A stretch of DNA of 64,000 nucleotides from JAHEAO01 sp942492375. GTDB taxonomy: Bacteria > Pseudomonadota > Alphaproteobacteria > Rhodobacterales > Rhodobacteraceae. Position 1 is the first letter of the stretch. Each line of letters starts with the position of its first letter. The notes below the pieces were generated by a model, which searched no databases, was not told the origin of the DNA, and saw nothing but the letters and a program-made list of their open reading frames with translations. Position numbers and translations under genes: made by a program. The stretch covers positions 150,630-214,629 of the forward strand of contig CALOEL010000003.1 in NCBI GenBank assembly GCA_942492375.1, read 5' to 3'. Shown piece after piece: positions 39,772-48,379 of this stretch.

Positions 39772-41280
39772 ATGGGGGGTTCGGCGGTGAAAGTTCATGC
39801 TGCGATAAGGGGCGGGATCGCTGCCTTGACGATCCTTGCGGCAGGCGCCGCACTGGCGCAGTCCGACGACGTCATCGTGAAGCAGTATGATGACGGGGGC
39901 GTCTACGAAGGTACCTTCAAGGACGGCAAGCAGCATGGAACCGGCACCTACACCCTGCCGAACGGCTATGAGTACAACGGAGAGTGGGTCGAGGGCGAGA
40001 TCCGGGGCGAAGGCGTCGCCCGCTTCCCGAACGGGTCGGTCTACGAAGGCAGCTTTGCCAAGGGCAAGCCGGAAGGCTCCGGCAAGATTACCTTCGCCGA
40101 TGGCGGCACCTACGAAGGCGACTGGGTCGATGGCCGGATCGAGGGATCGGGCGTGGCGCAATATGCAAACGGCGTCAGGTATGAAGGCGGCTTCAAGGAA
40201 GCCCTGCATCATGGCCAGGGCCGTATGGAAAGCACCGATGGCTACGTTTACGAAGGGTCGTGGGTGAATGGCGCCAAGGAAGGCACCGGGCGGATCACCT
40301 ATCCCGACGGCGCGGTCTATGAAGGGGAGTTGGCCGGAAACGAACGCAACGGCGAGGGCAAGCTGACGATGCCCGACGGGCTGACCTATGTCGGTCAATG
40401 GAAAGACGGCCAGATCGACGGAACCGGAACCCTGACTCAGCCCAACGGCGATGTCTACGAAGGCGAACTCGTCGGCGGCGAACGGCGCGGCACGGGCAAG
40501 GTGACTTATGCCAGCGGCGACGCCTACGAGGGTGAATTCGAGGGCGATAAGCGTCACGGGCGCGGCATTTTTACTGGAACCGACGGCTATGTCTACGAAG
40601 GCAACTGGGTCGAGGGCCGAATCGAAGGCGATGGCAGAGTCACCTATCCCGATGGTTCGGTCTACGAGGGCCAGTTCAAGGACGATCTTGCGAACGGCAT
40701 CGGCAAGATCACCTATCCCGACGGCAACAGCTACGAAGGCGAATGGCGCGCCGGCGTGATCGAGGGCAAGGGGATCGCGCGCTACGCCAACGGGCTGGTC
40801 TACGAGGGCGAGTTCAAGAACGCGCAGAACCATGGCCAGGGCACGATGACCTATCCCGACGGCTACAGCTATACCGGTCAGTGGATCGAAGGCCAGCGCG
40901 CGGGAACGGGCCGCGCCATCTATGCGGATGGCAGCGTCTACGAAGGCGAATTCGCAGGCGGTGAGCGCGAGGGACAGGGGACTATCACGATGCCCGACGG
41001 CTTCACCTATACCGGCGACTGGAAGGACGGAGAGATCGAGGGAGAAGGCGTGGCGACCTATGCGAACGGCGATGTCTACGAGGGGCAGTTCGTCGGTGGC
41101 AAGCGGCAGGGCGAGGGGACGATCCGTTATTCTTCCGGCCAGGAGGCGGCGGGAACATGGGAAAACGGCGCGCTGATGGAGTCCTCCAGCGGAGACGGAG
41201 CCGCGACCGAGTCGGCGGGCGACACGCCAACCGACCCCGAACCCACCGCACCGGCCGAGCCCGAGGCACCAGCCGAATAG
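39772..41280 (+). CDS. MORN-repeat protein, periplasmic
   Basis: The 502-residue product has a signal peptide (IRGGIAALTILAAGAALAQ, cleavage after ALA), 18 complete MORN units of 23 residues and a degenerate nineteenth (AAGTWENG), then a short E/P/T-rich acidic tail. MORN units have the pattern YEGxFxxGxxxGxGxxxxxxGxx and form a rigid beta-sheet scaffold; they often bind membranes or scaffold other proteins. Units 1-9 and 10-18 correspond one to one, so the array is a duplication of a nine-unit block. The start may be ATG 39772 or GTG 39787. It stands alone, convergent with the photolyase gene. Function unknown. Confidence 0.85.
   Translation: MGGSAVKVHAAIRGGIAALTILAAGAALAQSDDVIVKQYDDGGVYEGTFKDGKQHGTGTYTLPNGYEYNGEWVEGEIRGEGVARFPNGSVYEGSFAKGKPEGSGKITFADGGTYEGDWVDGRIEGSGVAQYANGVRYEGGFKEALHHGQGRMESTDGYVYEGSWVNGAKEGTGRITYPDGAVYEGELAGNERNGEGKLTMPDGLTYVGQWKDGQIDGTGTLTQPNGDVYEGELVGGERRGTGKVTYASGDAYEGEFEGDKRHGRGIFTGTDGYVYEGNWVEGRIEGDGRVTYPDGSVYEGQFKDDLANGIGKITYPDGNSYEGEWRAGVIEGKGIARYANGLVYEGEFKNAQNHGQGTMTYPDGYSYTGQWIEGQRAGTGRAIYADGSVYEGEFAGGEREGQGTITMPDGFTYTGDWKDGEIEGEGVATYANGDVYEGQFVGGKRQGEGTIRYSSGQEAAGTWENGALMESSSGDGAATESAGDTPTDPEPTAPAEPEAPAE
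39904..41145 (+). repeat. MORN array: two tandem copies of a nine-unit block
   Basis: Eighteen 69-base units start at 39904; unit 10 starts at 40525. Comparison of unit n with unit n+9 shows shared deviations, for example FKEALHHGQG with FKNAQNHGQG (5/14), LAGNERNGEG...MPDGLT with FAGGEREGQG...MPDGFT (7/16) and WVEGEIRGEG with WVEGRIEGDG (2/11). The two halves are old copies, since many codons differ. Confidence 0.8.
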
Positions 41281-41282
41281 GA

Positions 41283-42812
41283 TCAGATGCATTCGCCGCG
41301 GTCGATCGCGGCCAAGAGTCCGCGCGCCCGCTTCAGGATCGCCTGGCGCGTATCGTCCTTCATCCGGACCCAGTTCGAATAGACCAATGACATTCGGGGA
41401 TTGCCCTCGAACCGTTTGCGGTGTCGGTCGAGGAAATGCCAGTAGAGGCTGTTGAACGGACAGGCATCCTCGCCCGCCCGATCCTTCACCGAATAGACGC
41501 AGTCCCCGCAGTAGTCCGACATCCTGTCGATGTAGCTGCCGCTTGAGACATAGGGTTTCGAGCCGACGATGCCGCCATCGGCATACTGGCTCATTCCGAT
41601 CGTGTTTGGCGCCTCGACCCATTCATAGGCGTCGACATAGACCGACAGATACCACTCGTGCACCTCGGCCGGATCGACGCCGGCCAGCACTGCGAAGTTG
41701 CCGGTCAGCATCAGCCGCTGAATGTGATGCGCATAGGCCAGATCGCGCGTCTGGCCGACTGTGTGCGACAGGCAGTTCATCCGCGTCTTGCCGCCCCAGT
41801 AGAGCGGCGGCAGCGCACGGCGGTGGTTCAGCGCGTTGCGTCCGGTATAGTCCGACCCCTCAAGGAAATAGACACCGCGCATGAATTCGCGCCAACCGAT
41901 GATCTGGCGGATGAATCCCTCGGCAGAGTTCAACGGCACGTCGCCCGCATTGAATGCCGTCTCGACGGCCTTGCAGACCTCCAGCGGACCGATCAGGCCG
42001 AGATTGAGATAGGCCGACAGCAACGAGTGATAGAGATAGCGGTCATCGGCCAGCATCGCGTCCTGATAGGGACCGAAGCAGCGAAGCCCATGTTCGATAA
42101 AATGATCGAGTGCCTGCAACGCACCCTTGCGGTCGACGGCCAGGGTAAAGGGCCGCAGAACGCCGAAATTGTCGGCGAATTCAGCCTCGACGAGGTCCAG
42201 CACCTCGGCAGTGATCCCGTCCGGATCGAATTCCGGCGGACCCTTGCGGAACAGGTCGGGGCCGGCAGGCTTGCGGTTTTCCTCGTCATAGTTCCATTCG
42301 CCGCCCGCCGGTTCCTCGCCATCCATGAGCAGCCCGGTCTTGCGTCGCATCTCGCGGTAGAAATACTCCATTGTCAGGGATTTGCGGTCCTTTGCCCAGT
42401 CCTCGAACTCCTCCACGGAACAGAGGAACCGGTCGTCCGGCAACTGGCACATCTTCAGCGGCACCTCGTCAAGCGCCTCAATCAGCCGCCATTCGCCGGG
42501 TCGGGTGGCGATGACCTCTTTCGCGTCATGCGCCTCGGCTCTCCGCAGCAGCTCGCCGCAGATCGTATGGCTGTTCTCCTCGTCGTTGTAGCGAGTGTAT
42601 TCGACTGTCCACCCCTGCTTACGCAGTTCCTCGGCGAAATGGCGCATGGCCGAGAAAATCAGCGCGATCTTCTTTGGATGATGTGGGACATAGGTCGCCT
42701 CGCCGCGCGCCTCGGCCATGACGACGACATCCTCGTTCTTCTTCGCCTCGCGCAATGCAGCGATATCGGGCGTCAGCTGGTCGCCGAGGACCAGGATCAG
42801 CCGCGCTACCAC
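41283..42812 (-). CDS. cryB: cryptochrome/photolyase of the FeS-BCP (CryB/PhrB) group
   Basis: The 509-residue product begins (GTG at 42812) with RLILVLGDQLTPD, the N-terminal lumazine-binding alpha/beta domain, and has the FAD domain with GQTRDLAYAHHIQRLMLTGNFAVLAG and VYVDAYEWVEAPNTIGMSQYADGG. Cysteines in SDYCGDCVYS and EDACPFN are the iron-sulfur ligands of the group. Known members repair (6-4) photoproducts or regulate photosynthesis genes (CryB of Rhodobacter sphaeroides). The start overlaps the SDR stop by seven bases. Confidence 0.9.
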   Translation of the reverse strand: MVARLILVLGDQLTPDIAALREAKKNEDVVVMAEARGEATYVPHHPKKIALIFSAMRHFAEELRKQGWTVEYTRYNDEENSHTICGELLRRAEAHDAKEVIATRPGEWRLIEALDEVPLKMCQLPDDRFLCSVEEFEDWAKDRKSLTMEYFYREMRRKTGLLMDGEEPAGGEWNYDEENRKPAGPDLFRKGPPEFDPDGITAEVLDLVEAEFADNFGVLRPFTLAVDRKGALQALDHFIEHGLRCFGPYQDAMLADDRYLYHSLLSAYLNLGLIGPLEVCKAVETAFNAGDVPLNSAEGFIRQIIGWREFMRGVYFLEGSDYTGRNALNHRRALPPLYWGGKTRMNCLSHTVGQTRDLAYAHHIQRLMLTGNFAVLAGVDPAEVHEWYLSVYVDAYEWVEAPNTIGMSQYADGGIVGSKPYVSSGSYIDRMSDYCGDCVYSVKDRAGEDACPFNSLYWHFLDRHRKRFEGNPRMSLVYSNWVRMKDDTRQAILKRARGLLAAIDRGECI

Positions 42813-43492
42813 GCCACCCGCTTGCCGGCCCAGTCGAAGAAGCCGCCGCTGTCCTCGGGTATCAGCCCGTCCAGAACCTGCAAGAGATTGCCCGCCGCCT
42901 CCGCCGGGGGAACCGAGGGATGCCGGCCAAGGTACTTCTCGGTAAAGGCAGTGGTCACGGTGCCTGGGTGCAGGGCAGCGCAGATCAAGTCGGGATGCGA
43001 CCGGGCCAGTTCGATGCTTGCGGTATGGACAAGCTGGTTCAGCGCAGCCTTGGCGGCGCGGTAGGAATACCAGCCGCCCAGCCGGTTGTCGCCGATCGAG
43101 CCGACGCGCGCGGACAGCGCGGCGAAGACCGCCCGTCCTTCTCGCGGCAACAGACGGACAGCATGTTTCAGCACCAGAGCGGGACCCATCGCATTGACCC
43201 GAAACTGGTCCGTCAATGCGTCTGCTGTCAGTGACTTCAGCGTCTTTTCGGGTTCCGCGCCGTCGATCTCGAGCGCTCCGGTCGTCACGAGGACCATGTC
43301 GAACGGCCCATCCAGCGCCGATAGTGCCGCTTCGACCGAGACCTCGTCGATCACGTCCAACCCGTCGGCTCTGCGTGACAGGCGCGCCACCTCCGCCCCG
43401 GTGGCGTCGATAGCTTCGGCCAGCGCGCCGCCGATGCCGCCTGACGCGCCGACCACAAGCGCGCGGCGGATACTGTGCTGGGGCCCGGTCAT
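42806..43492 (-). CDS. short-chain dehydrogenase/reductase (CsgA/C-factor-like)
   Basis: The 228-residue product has the NAD-binding ALVVGASGGIGGALAEAI motif and the YxxxK catalytic motif YSYRAAK, with a preceding S in LSARVGS. The closing VDGL...SGGFFDWAGKRVAW is a feature of the C-factor-like branch of SDRs. It lies between the VOC gene (touching: TGAATG) and cryB (overlapping), a gene order often seen with photolyases, so a role in UV or light response is inferred. The substrate is unknown. Confidence 0.88.
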   Translation of the reverse strand: MTGPQHSIRRALVVGASGGIGGALAEAIDATGAEVARLSRRADGLDVIDEVSVEAALSALDGPFDMVLVTTGALEIDGAEPEKTLKSLTADALTDQFRVNAMGPALVLKHAVRLLPREGRAVFAALSARVGSIGDNRLGGWYSYRAAKAALNQLVHTASIELARSHPDLICAALHPGTVTTAFTEKYLGRHPSVPPAEAAGNLLQVLDGLIPEDSGGFFDWAGKRVAW

Positions 43493-43939
43493 TCAGCCCG
43501 CCATGCCCTTCTTGCGCAACTCGTCCTTCGCTTCGTCGGTCTTCTCCAAGTCGAGCTCCATGCCGCGCAGAACGGCCTCGGTCTTGGAGAATTGCAGATC
43601 GCGGTATGCGACGACCTGAATGCGGTTCCCCCACGGATCTCGAAAATCGAGAAACGAGGTGTCCATGATCTCGGCCCCCGCCTTCTCGGCCCGCTCCCGC
43701 ACGGTCGATCGGTCGTCGACCACCAGTCCGAAATGCCTGCCCCGGTCGGCACGGCCCGCGGGCTCTTGCGTCAGCCCGAAGAACTGGTCACCCATGTCGA
43801 TGAAGGCATGACCCTTGCCCCTGCCCCGAAGCTCGAAGTCGAAGATCGCGCCGTAGAAATCCAGCGCCGCCTCGATATCTTCTACGCCCAGAACCACATG
43901 GTTGACCCCAACCAGACGTGCCTTGTGCATCTCTGCCAT
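43493..43939 (-). CDS. VOC family protein
   Basis: The 148-residue product has a VOC fold: LVGVNHVVLGVEDIEAALDFYGAIFDFEL at the N-terminus and TSFLDFRDPWGNRIQVVAYRDLQF at the C-terminus, with H and E metal-ligand candidates. It ends in a charged helical tail (LEKTDEAKDELRKKGMAG). The start at 43939 has GGAGG. It is the first gene of the VOC-SDR-cryB run. The substrate is not recognised. Confidence 0.85.
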   Translation of the reverse strand: MAEMHKARLVGVNHVVLGVEDIEAALDFYGAIFDFELRGRGKGHAFIDMGDQFFGLTQEPAGRADRGRHFGLVVDDRSTVRERAEKAGAEIMDTSFLDFRDPWGNRIQVVAYRDLQFSKTEAVLRGMELDLEKTDEAKDELRKKGMAG

Positions 43940-44032
43940 TCGAAATCCTCCGTTGCACATGGCAAGAGCTAGGGCATAGGGGCCGGGCGAAAAGGGCTTG
44001 GCCCCGTCGCAAAAGCCTCTATAGTCCGCCCC

Positions 44033-44083
44033 ATGAGCAGAACTGCGTATATCCGCGGCCTACTTCTTCTTAGCAGCCTCTGA
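44033..44083 (+). CDS. leucine-rich leader peptide of leuA
   Basis: This 16-residue frame encodes MSRTAYIRGLLLLSSL, with four adjacent leucine codons (CTA CTT CTT CTT) and a fifth near the end. Leucine codon runs ahead of leuA are the hallmark of attenuation by leader-peptide translation: a ribosome stalled for charged tRNA-Leu changes the RNA fold. CTA and CTT are rare in this high-GC genome, which would increase the response. The predicted fold lies at 44082-44114. It is too short to be seen as an ordinary gene. Confidence 0.8.
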   Translation: MSRTAYIRGLLLLSSL

Positions 44084-44114
44084 GCGCGCCAAGGGGGTCC
44101 GGGCGCGTGCGCTC
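44082..44114 (+). promoter_or_regulatory. attenuator-type hairpin before leuA
   Basis: GAGCGC (44082-44087) pairs with GCGCTC (44109-44114), with further GCC/GGGC pairing inside; the stem begins inside the leader-peptide stop codon. No T-run follows, so it may act with Rho or by hiding RNA rather than as a classical terminator. leuA begins 53 bases later. Confidence 0.55.
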
Positions 44115-44167
44115 AGGGGCCGTTCGCCGCGCCGGGACCACCGGATAGAAGCTCAAGGAACACCGAC

Positions 44168-45748
44168 ATGACAAAGACAGACGCAAAACAGGATCGTGTC
44201 CTGATTTTCGACACGACGCTGCGTGACGGCGAACAGTCGCCCGGCGCGACGATGACGCATACCGAGAAGATGGAGATCGCAACGCTTCTCGACGAGATGG
44301 GCGTGGACATCATCGAGGCCGGCTTCCCGATCGCCAGCGAAGGCGATTTCGAGGCCGTGGGTGAGATCGCCAAGATGGCGCAACACTCGGTGATCTGCGG
44401 CCTCGCCCGTGCCAACTACAAGGATATCGACCGCTGCTGGGAGGCGGTGAAACACGCAAGGCAGCCGCGTATCCACACCTTCATCGGCACCTCGCCGCTG
44501 CATCGCGCGATCCCGAACCTGGACAAGGACGAGATGGCAGATCGCATCCACGAGACGGTCACCCATGCCCGCAATCTTTGCGACAATGTGCAATGGTCGC
44601 CGATGGACGCGACGCGGACCGAGCACGACTATCTCTGCCGCGTTGTGGAAATCGCGATCAAGGCGGGGGCGACCACGATCAACATCCCCGACACGGTGGG
44701 GTATACCGCACCGCGGGAAAGCGCCGATCTGATCCGGATGCTGATAGAGAAAGTTCCAGGAGCGGACGAGATCACCTTCGCCACCCACTGCCATAACGAC
44801 CTTGGGATGGCGACGGCAAACAGCCTGGCCGCGGTCGAGGCCGGCGCACGGCAGATCGAATGCACCATCAACGGGCTTGGCGAACGCGCCGGCAACACCG
44901 CGCTGGAAGAGGTGGTAATGGCGCTCAAGGTGCGCAACGACATCATGCCGTTCTACACCGGAATCGACACGACGAAGATCATGAACATTTCGCGTCGCGT
45001 CGCCACGGTCAGTGGATTTCCGGTGCAGTTCAACAAGGCGATCGTCGGAAAGAACGCGTTCGCCCATGAAAGCGGCATCCACCAGGACGGGATGCTGAAG
45101 AACGCCGAAACTTTCGAGATCATGCGGCCGTCCGATATCGGCCTTTCCGAGACCAATCTTGTCATGGGCAAGCATTCGGGCCGGGCCGCGCTGCGCGCCA
45201 AGCTAAAAGATCTGGGATACGAACTGGCAGACAACCAACTGAACGACGTCTTCGTCCGCTTCAAGGCGCTGGCCGACCGCAAGAAGGAAGTCTACGACGA
45301 TGACCTTCTGGCGCTGATGAGGGACACGACCCAGGACGGAGAGGCCGATCGCATTCAGGTGAAGTTCCTGAAGGTGATATGCGGCACCGAAGCGCCGCAA
45401 TCGGCCGACCTGATTCTGTCGGTAGACGGAAAGGACAAGCAGGTGACAGCGACCGGCGACGGCCCGGTGGACGCAACCTTCAATGCAGTAAAAGTGCTAT
45501 TTCCCCACGAGGCACGGTTGCAGCTTTACCAGGTTCATGCGGTCACCGAAGGCACTGACGCGCAAGCGACGGTCAGCGTTCGGATGGAGGAAGACGGCAT
45601 GATAGCAACGGGTCAGGCGGCAGATACCGACACGGTCGTTGCCAGCGCCAAGGCCTATGTCAATGCGCTCAACCGGCTTCTGGTGCGGCGCGAACGGTCG
45701 GGGCCCGGAACGGACGAAAAGTCGGTTTCGTACAAGTCCGTGTCCTGA
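44168..45748 (+). CDS. leuA: 2-isopropylmalate synthase
   Basis: LeuA condenses acetyl-CoA and 2-oxoisovalerate, the first committed step of leucine synthesis. The 526-residue product has the alpha-isopropylmalate motif FDTTLRDGEQSPG and the zinc-site HCHNDLG with THCHND. The C-terminal regulatory domain is present, so feedback inhibition by leucine is expected. It is preceded by a leucine leader peptide and followed by a perfect 12-bp terminator. Confidence 0.96.
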   Translation: MTKTDAKQDRVLIFDTTLRDGEQSPGATMTHTEKMEIATLLDEMGVDIIEAGFPIASEGDFEAVGEIAKMAQHSVICGLARANYKDIDRCWEAVKHARQPRIHTFIGTSPLHRAIPNLDKDEMADRIHETVTHARNLCDNVQWSPMDATRTEHDYLCRVVEIAIKAGATTINIPDTVGYTAPRESADLIRMLIEKVPGADEITFATHCHNDLGMATANSLAAVEAGARQIECTINGLGERAGNTALEEVVMALKVRNDIMPFYTGIDTTKIMNISRRVATVSGFPVQFNKAIVGKNAFAHESGIHQDGMLKNAETFEIMRPSDIGLSETNLVMGKHSGRAALRAKLKDLGYELADNQLNDVFVRFKALADRKKEVYDDDLLALMRDTTQDGEADRIQVKFLKVICGTEAPQSADLILSVDGKDKQVTATGDGPVDATFNAVKVLFPHEARLQLYQVHAVTEGTDAQATVSVRMEEDGMIATGQAADTDTVVASAKAYVNALNRLLVRRERSGPGTDEKSVSYKSVS

Positions 45749-45805
45749 ACCCTCGCTGATTAAACAGGCCCTTTCGCCTTTGATCACGGTTCCCTATAAG
45801 GGCAC

Positions 45806-45836
45806 AGGCCCGCGACTGGTAGAGTCGCGGGCCTTT
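45806..45836 (+). terminator. Rho-independent terminator between leuA and mreB
   Basis: AGGCCCGCGACT (45806-45817) and AGTCGCGGGCCT (45823-45834) form a perfect 12-bp stem with loop GGTAG, followed by TTT. It separates the leuA transcript from the mre operon. Confidence 0.9.
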
Positions 45837-45861
45837 GGAATTGGGGAACGGGGCGATCCGG

Positions 45862-46899
45862 ATGGCAAGTTTTGGTGGTTTGTTTTCGTCTGACATGGCG
45901 ATTGACCTTGGGACGGCGAACACGCTGGTCTATGTGCGCGGCAAGGGGATCGTGCTGAACGAGCCTTCGGTCGTGGCCTATCACATCAAGGACGGCCGCA
46001 AGCAGGTGCTGGCCGTGGGCGAAGATGCAAAGCTGATGCTGGGTCGGACCCCCGGCTCGATCCAGGCGATCCGGCCGATGCGCGAGGGCGTCATCGCCGA
46101 TTTCGACACCGCCGAGGAGATGATCAAGCATTTCATCCGCAAGGTCCACAAACGCACGACCTTCTCGAAGCCCAAGATCATCGTCTGCGTGCCGCATGGC
46201 GCGACGCCGGTGGAAAAGCGCGCGATCCGGCAATCGGTCCTTTCGGCGGGTGCACGTCGCGCCGGCCTGATCGCCGAACCGATCGCGGCGGCCATCGGCG
46301 CGGGAATGCCAATCACCGACCCGACGGGCAACATGGTCGTCGATATCGGCGGTGGCACGACCGAGGTCGCGGTGCTGTCGCTTGGCGACATCGTTTACGC
46401 CCGCTCGGTTCGCGTCGGCGGCGACCGGATGGACGAGGCGATTATCAGCTACCTGCGGCGTCAGCAAAACCTCCTGATCGGGGAATCGACCGCCGAGCGC
46501 ATCAAGACCTCGATCGGTACCGCACGGATGCCCGATGACGGGCGCGGCGCCTCGATGCAGATCAGGGGTCGCGACCTCTTGAACGGCGTTCCGAAGGAAA
46601 CCGAAGTCAATCAGGCCCAGGTTGCCGAGGCGCTTTCTGAACCGGTGCAACAGATCTGTGAAGCCGTCATGACAGCGTTGGAAGCCACGCCTCCCGATCT
46701 TGCCGCCGATATCGTCGACCGCGGCGTGATGCTGACCGGCGGTGGCGCGCTGCTGGGCGAACTGGACCTCGCCCTGCGCGAACAGACCGGTCTGGCGATA
46801 TCCGTCGCCGACGAGACAATGAATTGTGTAGCGCTTGGAACCGGAAAAGCGCTGGAATATGAAAAACAGCTGCGGCATGTGGTAGACTACGAAAGCTGA
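45862..46899 (+). CDS. mreB: rod shape-determining protein MreB
   Basis: MreB is the bacterial actin that guides lateral-wall synthesis. The 345-residue product has the actin-type nucleotide motifs: DLGTANTLVYV (phosphate 1), VDIGGGTTEVAVLS (phosphate 2) and LTGGGALL (adenosine). The ATG at 45862 (MASFGGLFSSDMAIDLGTANT) is 26 bases after the terminator and is preferred over a frame from 45835. It begins the mreB-mreC-mreD-mrdA-rodA operon. Confidence 0.97.
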   Translation: MASFGGLFSSDMAIDLGTANTLVYVRGKGIVLNEPSVVAYHIKDGRKQVLAVGEDAKLMLGRTPGSIQAIRPMREGVIADFDTAEEMIKHFIRKVHKRTTFSKPKIIVCVPHGATPVEKRAIRQSVLSAGARRAGLIAEPIAAAIGAGMPITDPTGNMVVDIGGGTTEVAVLSLGDIVYARSVRVGGDRMDEAIISYLRRQQNLLIGESTAERIKTSIGTARMPDDGRGASMQIRGRDLLNGVPKETEVNQAQVAEALSEPVQQICEAVMTALEATPPDLAADIVDRGVMLTGGGALLGELDLALREQTGLAISVADETMNCVALGTGKALEYEKQLRHVVDYES

Positions 46900-46931
46900 C
46901 GTCCGGCGCCGCCGGACGATTGGGGGCAGTC

Positions 46932-47846
46932 GTGGCAAGAGACAGAGGAAATGGCGACCAATATGTCCGTCCGATCAGACGAATCCTGATCGGCGGTCTG
47001 GTGCTGATCCTGTTCGCGGTGTTTCTGGTATGGCGGATCGACAGTCCCCGTGTGGAACGGTTCCGCGCCGATCTTGTCGACCGCGTCGTTCCATCTTTCG
47101 ATTGGGCGCTGGTTCCGGTGACGAAGATGGCGGATATGATTGAAGGCTTCCGATCCTATTCGCGGATCTATGAACAGAACCAGGAGCTTAGACGCGAATT
47201 GCAGCAAATGAAGGCCTGGAAGGAAGCGGCACTGCAGCTGGAGCAGAAGAACGCCAAGCTGCTTGACCTGAACAAGGTCAGGCTTGACCCCAAACACACC
47301 TTCGTTACCGGCGTCGTGCTGGCCGACAGCGGTTCGCCGTTCCGGCAATCGGTCCTACTGAATGTTGGAGAACGCGACGGAATCGTCGATGGCTGGGCCA
47401 CGATGGACGGGATCGGGCTGGTCGGGCGGATCTCCGGGGTGGGCCGAAACACCTCTCGCGTGATCTTGCTGACTGACAGCAACAGCCGCATTCCCGTTTC
47501 GATACAGCCGTCCGGACAACGGGCATTGCTGGTCGGAGACAATTCCGCCAGCCCGCCAATCGATTTCCTGGAAAGCGCCGAGCTGGTCCGTCCAGGCGAC
47601 CGGGTGGTATCTTCGGGCGACGGCGGAGTTTTTCCCGCCGGCATTCTCGTCGGGCAGGTCGCCATGGGCACCGACCGGCGGCTGCGCGTCAGGCTTGCCG
47701 CGGATTATGGCCGGCTGGAATTCCTGCGTGTCATCCGCAGCCAACGCTCGGAACGGATCGTCGACCCCGGCGCGTTGCTTGCGCCGCCGCTCGTGCCCGA
47801 TCTGCCCGAAGCCGAAGCAAGCCTGAGCGAGTCCGCCGATGGTTGA
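46932..47846 (+). CDS. mreC: rod shape-determining protein MreC
   Basis: MreC links MreB to the periplasmic elongation machinery and activates PBP2. The 304-residue product has one membrane helix (RILIGGLVLILFAVFLVW), a coiled coil (YEQNQELRRELQQMKAWKEAALQLEQKNAKL) and beta-barrel domains with GWATMDGIGLVGRISGVG. The start is a GTG at 46932 with a GGGGG upstream. Its stop overlaps the mreD start by three bases. Confidence 0.95.
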   Translation: MARDRGNGDQYVRPIRRILIGGLVLILFAVFLVWRIDSPRVERFRADLVDRVVPSFDWALVPVTKMADMIEGFRSYSRIYEQNQELRRELQQMKAWKEAALQLEQKNAKLLDLNKVRLDPKHTFVTGVVLADSGSPFRQSVLLNVGERDGIVDGWATMDGIGLVGRISGVGRNTSRVILLTDSNSRIPVSIQPSGQRALLVGDNSASPPIDFLESAELVRPGDRVVSSGDGGVFPAGILVGQVAMGTDRRLRVRLAADYGRLEFLRVIRSQRSERIVDPGALLAPPLVPDLPEAEASLSESADG

Positions 47847-48379
47847 TCCGATCCTCCACTCGCCGCTGGGGCTACCGGGTGCTTTTCGTCCTGATCTGCG
47901 TCACGATCGTCTTCTTCCAGCTGTTGCCGCTCGATCTGACCGCCGGCCGCTGGCCCGGCCCGGATGTGGCGCTGGCGCTGGCATTTGCCTGGGTACTGCG
48001 CCGTCCCGACTACGTGCCGGCTTTCATGGTCGGCGCGATCTTTCTTGCATTCGACCTGCTCTATATGCGCCCGCCGGGTCTCTGGGCCGCCCTGGTCGTC
48101 ATCGGGCTCGAATTCTTGCGGAGCCGAGAGCCGCATTCCCGCGACCTGCCCTTCCTGGTGGAATGGGCGCTGGTATCTGGTGTCCTTGTCGCCATGACGA
48201 TGTCCGCGCGGCTGGTGCTGACAATCTTCGTCGTCGGTCAACCCGCTTTCGGGCTCGTCGTCCTGCAACTCGCCGCTACAATTCTTATCTATCCGGTCGT
48301 CGTCGCCGCCTCGCGGTTGTTTCTGGGTGTTCGCAAGATTGCCCCGGGTGAAGTCGATCAACTGGGTCACCCGCTATGA
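47843..48379 (+). CDS. mreD: rod shape-determining protein MreD
   Basis: The 178-residue product has five or six hydrophobic helices (YRVLFVLICVTIVFFQLLPL, ALALAFAWVLRRP and so on) and the usual short polar loops of MreD. It starts with TTG in the frame TTG ATC CGA, overlapping the mreC TGA. It completes the membrane part of the elongasome. Its end overlaps the mrdA start by four bases. Confidence 0.9.
   Translation: MIRSSTRRWGYRVLFVLICVTIVFFQLLPLDLTAGRWPGPDVALALAFAWVLRRPDYVPAFMVGAIFLAFDLLYMRPPGLWAALVVIGLEFLRSREPHSRDLPFLVEWALVSGVLVAMTMSARLVLTIFVVGQPAFGLVVLQLAATILIYPVVVAASRLFLGVRKIAPGEVDQLGHPL

Noticed and set aside
39904..41145. Regular 69-base repeats as a possible CRISPR or satellite array
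   Set aside because: The repeats are in frame and encode MORN units with the conserved YEG and GxG positions; there are no spacers.
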